Shown here in pieces: positions 33,786-47,900 of a DNA stretch of 64,000 nucleotides. The position numbers were made by a program, and so were the translations under genes. This DNA comes from Apostichopus japonicus. Lineage: Eukaryota; Echinodermata; Holothuroidea; Aspidochirotida; Stichopodidae. Below the pieces are notes generated by a model. The model saw only the letters and a list, made by a program, of their open reading frames with translations. It had not been told where the DNA came from and did no database searches. The stretch lies in NCBI RefSeq assembly GCF_037975245.1, contig NC_092571.1, positions 22,573,564 to 22,637,563 on the forward strand. Reading direction: 5' to 3'. Each line of letters begins with the position of its first letter. The first letter of the stretch is position 1.

Positions 33786-36700
33786 TCATTCCACTTGCCA
33801 TTTCTTGAAGAAGTCGTTCCCTTTGTCGTCGACCACGATGAAGGCCGGGAAGTCCTCAACCTCGACCCTCCAAACAGCTTCCATGCCGAACTCGGGATAT
33901 TCTAAGACCTCTACCTTTTTGATGCAGTTTTGAGCGAGAATCGCGGCAGGGCCTCCGATAGACCCCAAGTAAAATCCACCGTGTTTCTTGCAAGCACTCG
34001 TCACCTTCACGAAAGAAAAGAGAGAGAGATAGAGATGGATGGATGAGAGAAAATAGAGCGTGAAATATTTTTCCTAAATAATCTGAAATGTCTTTCTTAA
34101 CCAAATTAATTAAAAAAAAAATTGAAACCAGATACAGTCGAGTTATTTCAATAATGTTCTGCATAGGTAACAAGGGCTATGTTGATTGCTCTTTTGTCAA
34201 AAATGGAAAAATTTTGATGTTTACTCCTCAACAATACTGAAAATGTAGGTTTCACACCCGATAGTTATTATTAAATATTAATTGTTATTGTTAAAGAAAG
34301 TAGAATAGATAAGGTAGGCTATGCTAGGTCTTATCCTTTCTTACTCCAGAAATTTTTTGGGGGGTTTGCTCATTTTTCTTTTCATATTGTTATTATTATA
34401 ATTATCATACCACGAGAATGTAATATAACCCGTTGGTTAATTTACACCATTAGACCTCAACTTAAAACTCTTCACCATTCCAAGTTATAAATAAGAAAAG
34501 GACCTAATTGGTCATTTATAAAAGACAACAGTTGAGTTAGCAAAATGGCCATCTTTAGAATAAAACTACGAAAACAATTCCAAACCTGTCTGCTTCGGTT
34601 GCCCTTGGCGAGCATCACCATGGAACCACCAGCTGCTTGGAATTCATCCACGTATGAATCCATCCTACCGGCTGTGGTGGGACCAAAGGATCCAGAGGCG
34701 TACCCCTGTCAGACAAATACAAAAAATTATAATCATAATCATAAAAGAAGTAAGCTCTCTGGTAATAGGTAGTAATTTATCATATTAATTTTATTCAGTG
34801 ACTAAAACTGCAAATTAGAACAGAGATGACTTGTAGTATTATAATAGTCAGGTAAAGGAAGCTGATGGAATATTGTTAAAGATATGTTACCAGCAGGCCT
34901 GACGAGGGGTGGGGAGGGGAGGGGGCTAGTGAGGGGATACATACCAGGGACCCAGAGTCAATTAGGGGGTGTTGAAAAATAATGATGGGGACTGGGAATT
35001 ATGAAGTAAAGAATAATGTATTCTCATTTTCATAACATACTGAAGGTTAAAACTGAAGAGGTGTGTAAGGTGTGGGGAAGGTGATAAAATTGTCCCAAGG
35101 GCTTGTAATGACTCTTGTAGGCTGTAGCCTCTGAGTGGGGCTATAGCCCAGGAGATTGAGGCTAGCTAAGGGTCCCAAGAAAATATGGGATGAAGAATTA
35201 TGTCATATACAAATGAAAGAAAAATGAAGTCTTCAAATGGAGGTCCAGTGATGTAATTGTCGCCACGGCCTGATGCTGGAATGTGAACACCTACTCTTTG
35301 TATGATTAAGAGCATTCATGTGATCTGTACAATTAAATGATGGTCAAAATGGAAATATGTAATACAGACAGAACTGGCCTTTTGTTTCATATTTATTAAC
35401 CACTATTTGACTCATTTCTGGCTACTTCCTTTTGTCATTTCATCCATTTTTGTGGAAATTACAATCATTTTATTTATTTCCGAAAGATGGTCCACAACCT
35501 TAATAGCCCCTCTTCATATCCCTATCTCCCCCACTCCTTCTCCCCCCTTGCCCCTTCCCTCCCTCACGCCCTGGATCTTATGAACAAGCGAACCGAATCT
35601 TACTGTAGGAGTCTTGGCAGGACCAGCATAATACACAGGATGGTCTTTGATGTATTGTGGAAGGGAGCCCTCATCTTTCAACCTCTCTAGTAATTTTGCA
35701 TGTGCGATGTCCCTGGCAACGACTAGAGTCCCTGTTAGGCTGAGCCTGGTCTTGATCGGGTACTGAGACAAATTACGAAGAATTTCACTCATTGGTTGAT
35801 TGAGGTCAATCTGTAAAAAAAATTTAGAGAGATGTTTAAAATATTTTACACTTCTGGACAGAAATTCCTAGACCTCTGAGTTTGTTTTGATATCAAATCT
35901 GTCACTTTTATTTCTTTTGAAATCAAAGAATTCACAAAATAGAGAGAGAATGTTAAGGAAAGTGAGATTAATGGAAACAAAAGTTCCAAGTACTCTTCAT
36001 TAACGAATTAATGACAATAGAAGACAATGAAATCCATTGTCTGACATTTTTCTCTTCAGAATATATATATATATATATGTTATAACAAAAATCCACATTT
36101 ACTCCAAAGAAAATATTATTAGAGAAAACCAGAGAAATAAGATATGACTCATGATTGAAAAATAAGGAGTAAAGTTTTAGGACATATATTTTTGAACTAC
36201 TCCTTATTTGTCAATTATTAACCATATCTTATTTCTCTGGTTTTCTCTAATAATAATAGTAATAATATATATATATATATTTATATATATATGTATACAA
36301 TGTTGCCTATTGTATAAAAAAATGATGTTACTGAAATACAGAATATACTCCTGTTTGATATTGTGTATGATCTGGAATATATATTATATTCCTGTTTGAT
36401 ATTGTCCCATTCTTCGTTCCTTCAAGCAAAGTCATACCCTGCTTCCTGCTTGAAACTGAAGCAGCCACTTACGACTTACCTTGACAACATCTCCGCCGAG
36501 CTGGTCTTCTTCAACCTCTGGAAGGTACTTGATGGGGTTAGTCTCCAGCTGTTCCAAAAACACTCCGTCTTCTGTAATTTTACCTAAAGCCTTTGGCAAA
36601 TCGGTTTAAAAAGACAGAAAACCATTTTACTTATAGTGTTTGTTTTAATCAAGACAATTAATTTTAAACAAAGAAGAAGGACTGGTGCCAAATCGGTTTA

Positions 36701-39700
36701 AAAATACAGAATCCATTTTACTTATAGTCTTTGTTTTAATCAAGACAATTTACTTAGAACAAAGAAAGAAAGACTGGTGGAAAATCGGTTTAAAAGGACA
36801 GAATATGTTACTTTCACATGATTCACATACAATGTTTTACTCTCTGGGTTGCCATGGAAACTGGCAGAAGACCAAGACTGGCAGAAGACCAAGAGAGTAC
36901 AGTACAAGATATAGTTATATATAATACCATCCAACTTGTTTACCTTAATTTAAGTTTTTCTTTTACCATACCTTTTTTTGTTTTGCGCCTTGAGCACCCA
37001 GCAGGGCGGATATGTGCACATTATAAATCGCTATTATTATTATTACCTGTCGATCTGCTGAGCATGACACACCGATGCCCACAGGACACGAAGCACCATG
37101 TCTGGGCATCCGAACCACTCGGACATCGTGACAAAAGTATTTACCACCAAACTGAGCACCGATCCCCGTCCTCCGAGATAACTCGTGTATTTTCTCTTCC
37201 AATTCGATATCTCTGAATGCTCGACCAAATTCGTTACCTGAGCAGAAATATGAAGTTATTAAATTATAAAGGAGGAAAACCAGAAAGCCAACAGGCTTAG
37301 AGATGCCTTGCTACATTGTATATCAGAACCTTTATAATAATCCACAGACTTTGTCATCTGGGTCAGTGTAGGCTTCCAGGTGATTATAAAGGGGAATGCA
37401 ACCAATGTGTCTGAGCAAGCGTTTGTATGAACTGAATGGAATAGTTAGGTACTCACTATATAGCTAGCATATTTTTGAGTAAAATGTGCCAAAAAATTGC
37501 TTCAAAAAAAATCTTCAGCATCAATGGAATATTCTTAATTACTTCCATCTCGACCTCAGCAAAGATTCTTAACATGTGGGTTACCAGAAAAATGTCAAAA
37601 CAAAACATTACAAATTTAAAAATAGGGCACCAAATTGCATAGTAGCTCACACCAGATTTATCATTTTTGAGGAGCGTGTCTCAATGAATGAACATATTTG
37701 GCACCTAAATTTATACGCCAGCGGTTTTTCATAACTTGCCTGCCTCCAGACACTACTTGAAACAACTGAGTGTTGGGCTGACTTTGCATTCCGAGTAGTA
37801 TTACTGCTTTTACCTATTTTTGTGCAGTACGCACATAGAGCGTTAAGCCTTCATCGTTAAGCCTACATCTAATAATGTGTGTGTGCTAACAAAATGGACT
37901 TGATTTTCACGGTTAGTACGAGGGGAAGGACTATAAAGGTTGGTTTCTTCAAACTGGTACAACCTGCTGTCTATCTTATAAAAGTCTGGTGTTGATATCA
38001 AGTCAAAGTAGAATCTGGAGAGTAAAATTCACCTGATGTGGGTAACGTGTCTAAATATTTTGTGGATGCAAGTTTCACAGTTTTCAAAGTAAGTTCTGCC
38101 GACAGACCGCCGATTACGACCGACAGATGGTAGGGTGGACATGCTGCTGTCCCGAGGGTCTGAAACAGAGATGGATGAGAGATTTAAAAGCTATAAGCAA
38201 TAACTTTTGTTTTGTATAACCCTTAGATTGCTGATGACAACGCAAACCTTGTTAAAATTCGTGAAAAAACTGCTAATATTTGACTGAAATTAACAAACAT
38301 GCCCAGAATATGCTCACCTTTATTTTTTCGTCAACAAATTTCATCAGTTTCTCTGGATTCAAAAGTGCTTTCGTTTGCTGATAGAGAAACGTTTTATTTG
38401 CGGATCCACCTCCCTTGGCAAGGAATAGGAAGTCGTACTGATGTCCTGGGGTGGCGTAAAGTTCTATTTGTGCGGGTAGATTAGTTCCTGTGTTGGCTTC
38501 TTTATACATGTCAAGAGGTGCAACCTGATAATTGGGAAATGAAAAACAGCAAAACATTGGATCAAATTCTCACTCTTGGCGGGAAGAAAAAATTATTCCA
38601 CAGTAATTTACATATTCATGAAAGGAAATGTATATAACACCACTTAAGCAAGGCACATAGGTACCTGATTTACAGGTTTAGAGAACACAGCATTTGGGTA
38701 TAACCTGAAATCATAAAAAGTTTGAATAGTATAAACATGGTTGTGAAATCACAACTTTACTTTGCACTATCAAACTTATCACAAAGCTTCCTTTGCTAAA
38801 CCTTGTCTCCACTAAGACATTAATTCTGAGCCACAACATTTCAGAAAATTTCACAAATTTATATTGCAAGGTGATGGTAAGGTTACAGAATTGAGAGTTA
38901 CAAAGGTAAAACTGAGTTGAGTAAACTTAATGGAGAGAATTCTCAGTTCTAGAAGCTTGTGTGAAATTGGAGCCATTAAACATTTTTCTTACAAGCTACT
39001 TAATATGCAGGATCTGCAAATAGGATAATGTTGTTATACAGAATGAACCAAACAATACAATACTTAATAGTCAGTTAAATCTGGGATGGTAGAAAGCCAT
39101 ACATCTCTTGCCAAGGCATCCTAACAGTTTTTTAATACGTAGGAGGTACAGCTAAAATTTGTCAGCTAACAATTAAAACAAAGCTGCAAAAAAACTTACC
39201 TGTGAGTATCTAAGGTTAGTGTCACGATAAGTATTAAAAACACCTCTTGATATATGTTCTTCATCTCGTTCATCCGTCCAAACATTTTGACCTCTCTTCC
39301 CTGAAAATATGCAAATAGATCTTTTGTTTTAGAACACACGATATGTCCTAATGGAGAACACTTTCAAACTGCCTTAACAGATGTTGACAAGCACATCTTA
39401 ATCAATCAGTGAGTTGAATTATAAAGATAGGCCACATGGTCAAAACAAGTGGTCTGGTCTGCAAGTTAAATTCTAACAATGTGTCAGCATGGACGCATCT
39501 CCCAGTGTCTTAACAGGATGTTGAAACAAACTTATATGACACCTTAGGGTATGTCAAAAAGACAAACTGCAATGAATGGTACCATTTGTTACACATATAC
39601 AGCATTCTCTTACATCGACAGTCACAAACCCTAAGTACAAACTCAGAACTACTGAGCAACAAATTAATTTAAAAGCATTTCTGCCTTTCTGTGGAGCTTT

Positions 39701-41061
39701 TCAACATTGCTAGGAGTGACATCCTTATATTTCTGGCTATCCAATGATAAAATAAATTTCAATTCCTTTCCTTGAAACTGAAAAGAAAAATATTAAGAAT
39801 TCCTTTTGTTTGATGAGGCACATCCTTACCAATGACAATGGCTGTTCCTGTGTCCTGGCATCCTGGAAGCACCATCCCTGAAGCTATGTTGGCATTTTTT
39901 AAAAGTTCTAAAGCGACAAATTTATCGTTGCTTGAAGACTCTGGATCTTTTAGTATATTGCTGAGTTGCTGTTAACATTTTTCAAAACAAAATATGAAAA
40001 GATTTTTGACACATGTTTGTTAAAGATTGACTATGTGTAGGAAATTAACTTTTGATACATGTTAAATATACGTATTTTCATGAGTCGTGGTTAAATTTCA
40101 GTACTTTGCTTATATTTTTTTTAAATTCCCTTTTAAACATTGTATGCCTACCAGTCATAGAAGGCTGTACAGCTTAACACAGAACATGTACAAATTATGT
40201 AAATGCAGACACAATAATTACTCTGAATGTCCCCCAAAATGAGGAAGGTAAATATACTATTGTTAATTTCTTAGAACACCAAAACATTTCAATTAAGTTT
40301 AATAACCTAATGTCTATGTTTTATTCAACTTCAAATATTTACACATTAGCACACAAATATTTCTACATCCTGCTAATATAACAATTTTTTATTTACAATT
40401 TATTTTAGTTTCTAATCTGGAATGTCATCAAATAATTCTAGACAATCCTTCGATTGTGATAATTTTTTAACAACATTGGTGCATGGCAATCTCATAATGT
40501 TAGTGCATTTTTACACCAGATTAAAGAGGCATAGTGTACATACTCCACCACCTTTTCTTGCCCCTCACTCTTTTTTGCTATTACTTTTCTCTGTACTGAT
40601 ACAACTTGATACACATAGGTACCTGCAGATGTTTTGGGCGAAGCAAGTGTGCGATGTCAATCATTGCTTGTGAAGTTAACATCGTCAGGGCTTCTGGTTC
40701 CACTTTCAATATCTTTCGGCCTTGGACCTCTATGGTTGAAACATAGTCTCCTGTGTGGTTGTATGAGAAAAGGTAGACATTACTACAAATTATTTGGTGA
40801 AAAAAAAAATACATTCTTATCACATTGCTTTAAATCAGGAGCAAAGAAATTATTGGATATGAAAAATGTCACCATACCTGTGAGCTTCTTATATGGTGTT
40901 TCAACTTTGACATCTTTTTCAAACAATTCCTGATAAATAAATGGCTTGGTAGCAGCTGCTTGTGGTTTGGAAGCCTTTGTTCTAATCAGCTGATGGCAGA
41001 CATTCTGCGGGATACGCCACCCAAAGGAACAACCCACATTCCTGAAACTTGCTGACAACAT
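33786..41061 (-). CDS. Class I (4Fe-4S) fumarate hydratase, mitochondrial, 11 coding exons
   Basis: This enzyme hydrates fumarate to L-malate in the TCA cycle. Exons, in transcript order: 41061-40878, 40750-40623, 39968-39830, 39300-39200, 38524-38318, 38159-38033, 37237-37047, 36590-36480, 35810-35604, 34705-34586, 34004-33786. All junctions are GT/AG, the phases agree, and the sum is 577 aa plus stop. Residues 1-33 (Ser/Arg/Lys-rich, no acidic residue) look like a mitochondrial presequence. The rest follows bacterial FumA/FumB end to end. The three cluster cysteines are C141 (PGCQDTGT), C260 (AACPPYH) and C346 (GASCPVGIG). [27 protein letters not shown] and a C-terminal VDDKGNDFF also match. 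It is unrelated to class II fumarase (FH), the usual animal enzyme. ATG 41061 lies directly after an acceptor-like CAG, so a 5' non-coding exon is likely. Confidence 0.95.
36115..36254. repeat. Hairpin with perfect 32-bp arms (small MITE-like element)
   Basis: The arms 36,115-36,146 and 36,223-36,254 are exact reverse complements (core AGAGAAAACCAGAGAAATAA). Inside, ATAAGGAGTA and TACTCCTTAT extend the fold. It lies in fumarase intron 8 next to (TA)n microsatellites at both sides (36,061-36,078 and 36,266-36,292). Confidence 0.9.
36598..36805. repeat. Tandem duplication of about 92 bp in fumarase intron 7
   Basis: Two full copies and a partial third begin AAATCGGTTTAAAA at about 36,598, 36,691 and 36,783. 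The first copy abuts the exon 8 acceptor, so the acceptor polypyrimidine region is part of the duplicated sequence. Confidence 0.85.
36975..37046 (+). mobile_element. Retroposon 3' end with (ATT)n tail touching the exon 7 donor
   Basis: GCGCCTTGAGCACCCAGC, CACATTATAAATCGC and then (TAT)n is the typical 3' end of deuterostome L2/CR1-related SINEs and LINEs. The tail ends where exon 7 of the fumarase begins (37,047). The intron 7 donor therefore reads CAG|GTAATAATAAT and is built from the tail. The left border is not determined. Confidence 0.65.
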
Positions 41062-41987
41062 CTGACGTGGGAAAGAATTGGGAGTAAAATGTATAAGATA
41101 TTGTAACTGAACATTACAACATAAAAGGATGCAAAAAACTTCCATACTCTCATGGCAGACAGGCTAAGCCTTATGGGGTAATAAAATTGCTGTGATTCTT
41201 GTACAGCTTCTAAATGATTACTTTAGTGTCGAGTGTAACTGTAACGTTAGGAATTGCTGGCACTTAGGCACTAGGCTACAGTACGTAAAGTAGCATTGGG
41301 CATGGGCTGATATCACCAACACCCTACTGTTTATGAAAAACCTGTGGTATTAGGAGTACAACCTGTTGTCGGTTTGTGAAACCAATCACCTGTCCTACTT
41401 TCTACCCACCCCTTGAGCCAAGCCAACTAAGTAGTCTGCTTTGGCCTTGCTTTATTTTGACTCAAACTTAACTTTAGCAGAACTGGGCCTAACATAAACA
41501 GTAACATGATTTAGGCTTAACTTAGGTCCTACTCCTAAGCCTACCCTGGATATTGCAAGCATACTGCAGCATACCACGCAGTAAGTTGCGTAAACTATTT
41601 GGTTTTTTAACTGGAGAACATTAAAGAAAGCCTTCTCACTTTCCTACGGGCTTCGTGAAAGAAATCTCAACTTGTCACGGAGCAATGCGTAGCTCTGCTA
41701 GCAATCAAACCTGTTACCTATCCTGTTAACAGTTAATGTGACTGTCTCAACTATTGAGATCTATGGGACTTTGCTATGACTATGATGTATCTCCTATTAG
41801 TAAAACGGCTGATGTAATTAGTCTAACAATTAATGTCGAATACGGTTTAAAGATCATATGTAAATTACGTGGGGGTCAAACTTGAGATCTTGCGGGAAGA
41901 CTCTGTGTGAAGTCTTTCTTTGTCCGCGTGGTATACCGGTATATGTTTACATTTTCAGACAAAATTTGTTCAATATTTACGTCCAAC
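41062..41987. promoter_or_regulatory. Divergent promoter region between fumarase and RCC2
   Basis: The two start codons face away from each other with 926 bp between them. The segment must hold both 5' UTRs, a probable fumarase 5' non-coding exon (a CAG acceptor with pyrimidine tract precedes ATG 41061) and both start sites. No TATA box at a fixed distance is evident. The bidirectional nature is inferred from layout alone. Confidence 0.6.
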
Positions 41988-44900
41988 ATGCCGAAAGGAG
42001 TCAAAAGAGGAACAGGGGATTCGAAGGAGAAGAAAAAGTCCCGAAAGAGATCAAAGCATTCAGTAGAAAAATCATCGGAGCCAATGGAGAAAATTGTAAG
42101 ACCTTCGCGACTTTTCCGTACATTGCGAACTTAACTAAATTTTTGTTCAAAATTCCCAACTTTAAAAAACACGCAAATTTCACTTTATCGATACAAAGTC
42201 AGTCACATTGTTTTTTGGGTAAATGATACCTTAAATCATACTCAAATGTTACATTGATCGACGGTTGTGGTCATAATGAGGCAGTAGGTTGTAATTCTCG
42301 GTCAAAATTGTAGTGGAAAAAACATGGAATTATCCCGAGCACAAGAATTGTTTGTTATACTTAGCGTCATAGTACAGTCATTGTGTGTGATACATGTACT
42401 GTAGCGAGTACACAGTACGTACCATTCATTATGATCAATACTGTGTGAAAGCAATATGTACTTATGAACTTATGCAATGATTGGACTAGTACATTCGTGT
42501 AGCGTAATCACAATAGGCCTATCAGCTCGGCCTATAAATACGAGGTGCGAGAGTTGTAAAATGCAGGAAAGACAATATTAGATCCTTTGACAATTTTTGT
42601 TATCCATTTCATTCTTAAAAATAAATCTTATGAAATATTTCATAATGACAAGAAAGAAAATAACATATTTCTTTCTTTTAAGCATTGTTGTTCTTCCAAA
42701 ACATAAACTTCATCAAAAATATTCCAGTCAAATTTGTTGTTATGGCTGGCTAGAAATTAAGCAACTTTTTTGTATTTCCACGTAGAACTTTTTATCTCGC
42801 TCTTACAAATTAAAAATAACATTTTGACTGCATTTCTGACAGTTAGGAAGTACATTAATGTTGACATCCTGAATTTGGCAAAACCAAAGTTTAAGCAAAT
42901 TAATCACTGTAATTAGCTTAAAATATATCTTGAGAGTTTAAATGGTCAAGTAATATCAAACTAGCCATTTTGATACAAAAGTGTGTTTAATTCCCAGAAA
43001 TTAATTAAAAAATATCGTTATAAGGCCTTTTAGGTAATTAGTCCATTATCAATATACTGCATAAATGCTATGTGTCATATACATGATTAATTGAAAACCT
43101 GTTCACAAATCAGTCGTATGGAACAATGAAAGTTGATGTGCTTCTCGATCATGACAACTTGACTGGGGAAATGAGGAGTGGAAGGGAAGAGGGGGCAAAA
43201 CAAACTAGAAGCTAGATTTGTTTTGAGGAAGTGAGAAATGCACCTAGCCTTCACAAGATTCTAATGAGTAATACAGCTTGAATTTGTTTCATTGTAAATG
43301 TTAAAAAATATGCCAGCCCTTTGCATTTTTATCATTCTTATAGAAACCTTTTCCAAGGTCAGTGTCCCCCTCCCATCCGACCATTTTCCCATGCAAGGAA
43401 TTTGATCGAAAATTGGACATTCTACTTCTCGCTCAAAACTCTTAATTATGACATGGATAAAAAATATGACATGAAGCTAAATCCCATTTGGCCTTTTCTA
43501 GCAATGATACTTTACATCTAGCATTATATAGCTCATCGATTCTATCCACATACTTGCAGTGTGTATTAAAGTTTTATTTACCATGGTTTGTATCTCATTA
43601 GAGTATAATATTCTCAGCTATTATAGACAAGTTACTGTGCTACATAAATGTACAGTGGTATAATATACTGTACATACATACAGGTAGTGGTATGGCATAC
43701 TGTACATACATGTATACTTAAAAACCTATGATAGGGCTGAAGGTTTGTTTGTCAAGACATTTGATGGGGCATACATTTTACTGATAAGCCTTTGCAAAGA
43801 AACTGTCGTATTGTACTGTACAGTAGAATAATATGCATACTGTAAGGTTAACATGAAATGTTATCATATATTTCAGTGGAAAGAAATTGAGCATTTTCAG
43901 AATCAAGCTAAGTACTGTGCTTTGTTGGCTTTGAAAGTTTTATCCTAAATCCAAAATCCTAAACCTAAGTCTCTTACAATTGATTGAGGGTATTGTGTTA
44001 AAGGCAGGTGGCTTTAGTTCTCCCTTTAGCCCTTATTGTTCTCAGTGGTCTGTACAGGAGTTACATTGAGTAAGGACCTTGCTGGCTAAGATCTTGTTTC
44101 AGCATTTTGGCTAAGATCATTCATAGTATGGTTCCCTCTCTCATGATACGCAGTTGACAATGATCACCAAGTCACAGTTGGTGCAAGGGGACTGTAGGCA
44201 TACTATATATCTGTACAGTAATTTTTACTCAGCAGTTATGCTTGCAAAGATCACCAGTATGACTGAACTGCATTTTTAAATGTCTCTCTCTCTCTATGCA
44301 CATCTTTACTTCTTTAGAAAGTTTGACATTGAAAAAAGTATATAAAAGCAATAAGCATCATATTTGTCTGTCCAAAAGTCTGTCCAAGTCTGTCCAAAAA
44401 TTACTGTATAAAGAAAAAAATGTACATCCTCGACCCATCACTTTATATTCAAATATATTCAAATAAATTCCTTTTCATTCTTAAAATGATTTATTTCATA
44501 TGATTTGTTCTTCCACTTTGTATTGTGTCCTGAAACTTAAACTTTTGAAATACCGTAGAACTTTGAGGGAAATGTTCGGTAAAGACCAAGTGAGTGTGTA
44601 CAGTACAGTGGCTCTATTAGAACTACAGTACAGTATGCAATATGATATCTTTGAACTGCCAGTGCAGGTATGGGAAATAATTTGTTTACATACCACAGTT
44701 AACAGATGTTGCACGTACAGCAAAGTAGCATTGTAATATCTGGTTTCCAGGTAACCAGTTCATCATTTAAATATGCAAATGGGATTATAAATTGTAAAGG
44801 AAATTTTCTGGTTGCCCTTTTAGACAACATGGAATTTGCTATTTTAAGGTTGTCTCAACAACACAATTTGAGAATTGCATGGTCAACACTTACAGTACAC

Positions 44901-47900
44901 AGTAGTACATTTGTGTTATCGTGTACAGTAGTAACATCAATTTGTTGTTTGTTTGACAAACATAGGTCTTTGCTAGATTCTCAGACAGAATATTGAATTT
45001 AATGAACAGGTCACCAGACAGGAAAGGTCCATGGGACAGAAGGACCATTCGTGTACAAAAGAAGGACACTTGTACCTTGTGTACATCAATGGCGGTAGCG
45101 ATGAAGGCTTCAAACTGCTTCTGCCCACGTGCAATTCATTAAAAAAAAAATCGTTGCCACAAAATGCTGGTATAGCTATTGAGAAAAGTGAGAAAGAACA
45201 GATGTAGATATTTACAAGATACTGATGGGGATTGGTTAAAGTGAAGGTGGGAGTCCCTCTGCTTGGAAAGCTGCAAAAGATTCTACCATTTTGCATGTAC
45301 TGTAAATTTAAGATCTCTGATTCGAAGGAATTTTTGCAAAATGGGGGAAGGTGGATTGGGATATATATCCGTTCCTTTTAAGCGCCTATCTTGTCACAGA
45401 TTCGATACCCAGCTTGTGATTTAGACTCCCTACCTGCTGAATGGTACTTTACTAGTTTAAGCCCTGTTGGACAACGCAAAGCTGTACCGAAACAGTGCAA
45501 TTAAAGGGTGCAGTACAGATGGCCATCGTATCGCTTGAAACTTGGTGCCAATATTTGACGTTGTCATCGTAGAGGTATCATATTTTATAAGTGGCAGAGA
45601 AATTATGAACTATTGGACTGGAGGCTACTTGAACATTTAAACATTGTTATGTCCACTAGCACTAGTCTGTAATTCTGTTTATTGTTACTGTTAAAATAGT
45701 ACAGTAGTGTTTAAAGCAAATATTATTTTAATTTTGCACATTAAAAATGACATACTGTACCGTACAGTGTACAAGTGGCGAATCATATGTTCTGAACTGA
45801 AGGCACACTGAGGCAAAACTGTTATTTCAGTGAAGTTGATTCTTGGAACGGTTGCTATGGTATCATCAAAGAAACGTAAATATTAGTCACTGTGACTCAT
45901 TCATTATCGACTTTATTTTGGGAATTCTGAATGAAGAGATTGCAAACCACTTACAGTACAAAGTACAATACTATACAAGGGATAATTTAACCTAATTTTT
46001 AACGTTATGTGCTTTTATGCGGTTACAATATAAATATTATTTCAGTATAGATGAATGAGACAGGGATTGTAGTAAACAAGGATAACTGTTCAACAGTACA
46101 TTATTCTCTGTTTACACAGGTAGTGTACTTTGCATCCTTAAGTCAAAATGAGACATGTTTATTTACTGCTCTTTTTGCATACTCGCTTACCTGTTTGCCC
46201 ACAACCTCAGCACTCTTGCTCTACCATATCTAGAGTGAACTGGTATTTATGTAAATTTTTACTTAAGTTGTGGTAGTGGGGTAAAATAAAGTGCATATGA
46301 AAGTGAGATCAAAGGTCATATGAAGTTTATACTTGCCAAAAGTTGGAAAGATTCAAAACTATTTCCCAGAGACATTTGCAACCTACTGTAGGTTTAAGCA
46401 ATTCAGTTGTAAAGGAGTATAGTGTGGACAATAAACAATGCAGAAAATATGTCATCTTTACAGCATGATGACATAAAACATAGATTAAGCTTCCCCCCCC
46501 CTTCCCCTCCCTCATGTATATGACAAGTGATACAAGTTCCTTTGCAAATGTGAATTGACTTACAACCTCTCTGAATGAAGTTTCAGTTCTTTTCATACTG
46601 TTTAATTCTAACCATAACAATTTCTTACAATATTCACCTACTCACTCCCCCGCCCCTCCCCCTTCAAAGTTGAAGGTTTGCAGATTTGACGGCTCATCGC
46701 CTAGGGTAGCACGATAGCAGTAATAATTTACTCCATCCCTTTCTTACCTGCCTCCCTGACATATGCACTCTGGTCTTTCAACAAGTAACCTATAAAAACT
46801 GGAAACATGATTGCACTACAGCCTTAAGTAACCCCCCCACCCCCCGTGGTCACTAGCAACCCCCCTCATGTTCACAAGTAACCCCCCTCGTGTTTACTAG
46901 TAACCCCCTCATGGTCACTGCCTTCTTCCTTCCAAATCTACCAAGTGATTCCATTCGCCCATTTTACCAAGCAAATATAATATACAGTACTAATTATCAA
47001 ATAAAATCAAGTGTAGAGTCAATCCACTGGTTATAAATTGCACTGCACTGTAGAACTTTACTGTAGCGTAGATTCTGGTCATTTAAAATGAAGTGATACC
47101 ATTGCACAGTACTCCAAATTACCAGTGTGCCAACACTGCCAAGCGCACACTTTAATTCTTTCTTTTTTCCTTCTATACAGGAAACTTTAACATATACTTA
47201 AGTTGGCTCACATACCACAACGTCACATAAGGAAAGACATCCCCCATCCACTGAACAGAATTTTTTTCCAATCAGGGAGATCTTGTCATTTGTCCGTTCT
47301 AATCTAGACTGTTGAAATCAAACTGTTGTTGTTGTCATGGAGATAGTGGGCAGGCTATTAAAAGTAGGGAAATTCCCTGTTTTGTTTATTATAACTAGGG
47401 AGATTCCCTGTTTGTTTTGGCTGTTTGCCAATAGTTGTTTGGTTAAAAGATGAGAGTCTGAGAAAAAGGGAAGTTCCCCATTTCTTTTATTAGACATCTT
47501 TGATGGCAGTTTATTATCACAGTAGACGTGTAAATTGTGCAGTATGTTTTCTTGAGCTGGAAAAAGTGATTAAGCCTGATGTATTGGGGCAGTTAAATTA
47601 TTATGTTTGTGTACATTATTATTAATAGTCTCATTTAAAGTGTTTTAGCGCACATAATGTTTTCATGATGGACTGTACAGTGGGCTCTGCATTACGACTT
47701 GGGTCTTTCTTGTAGGCGGCAACATGTGTACAAGGGTGATGCAGGTTTTTCTGAGCTGTAGGCAAATGTTAATTAGTGAATTAAAGAGAAATTTGGCTTT
47801 TCTTCAAGAGATTATAATAATTATTTTCTTGCTAATAAACCATTATCTGTTAAAAACATCAAGTGGGCTGTTTTAGTAAAAGGTCAATTTGGAATGTTAT

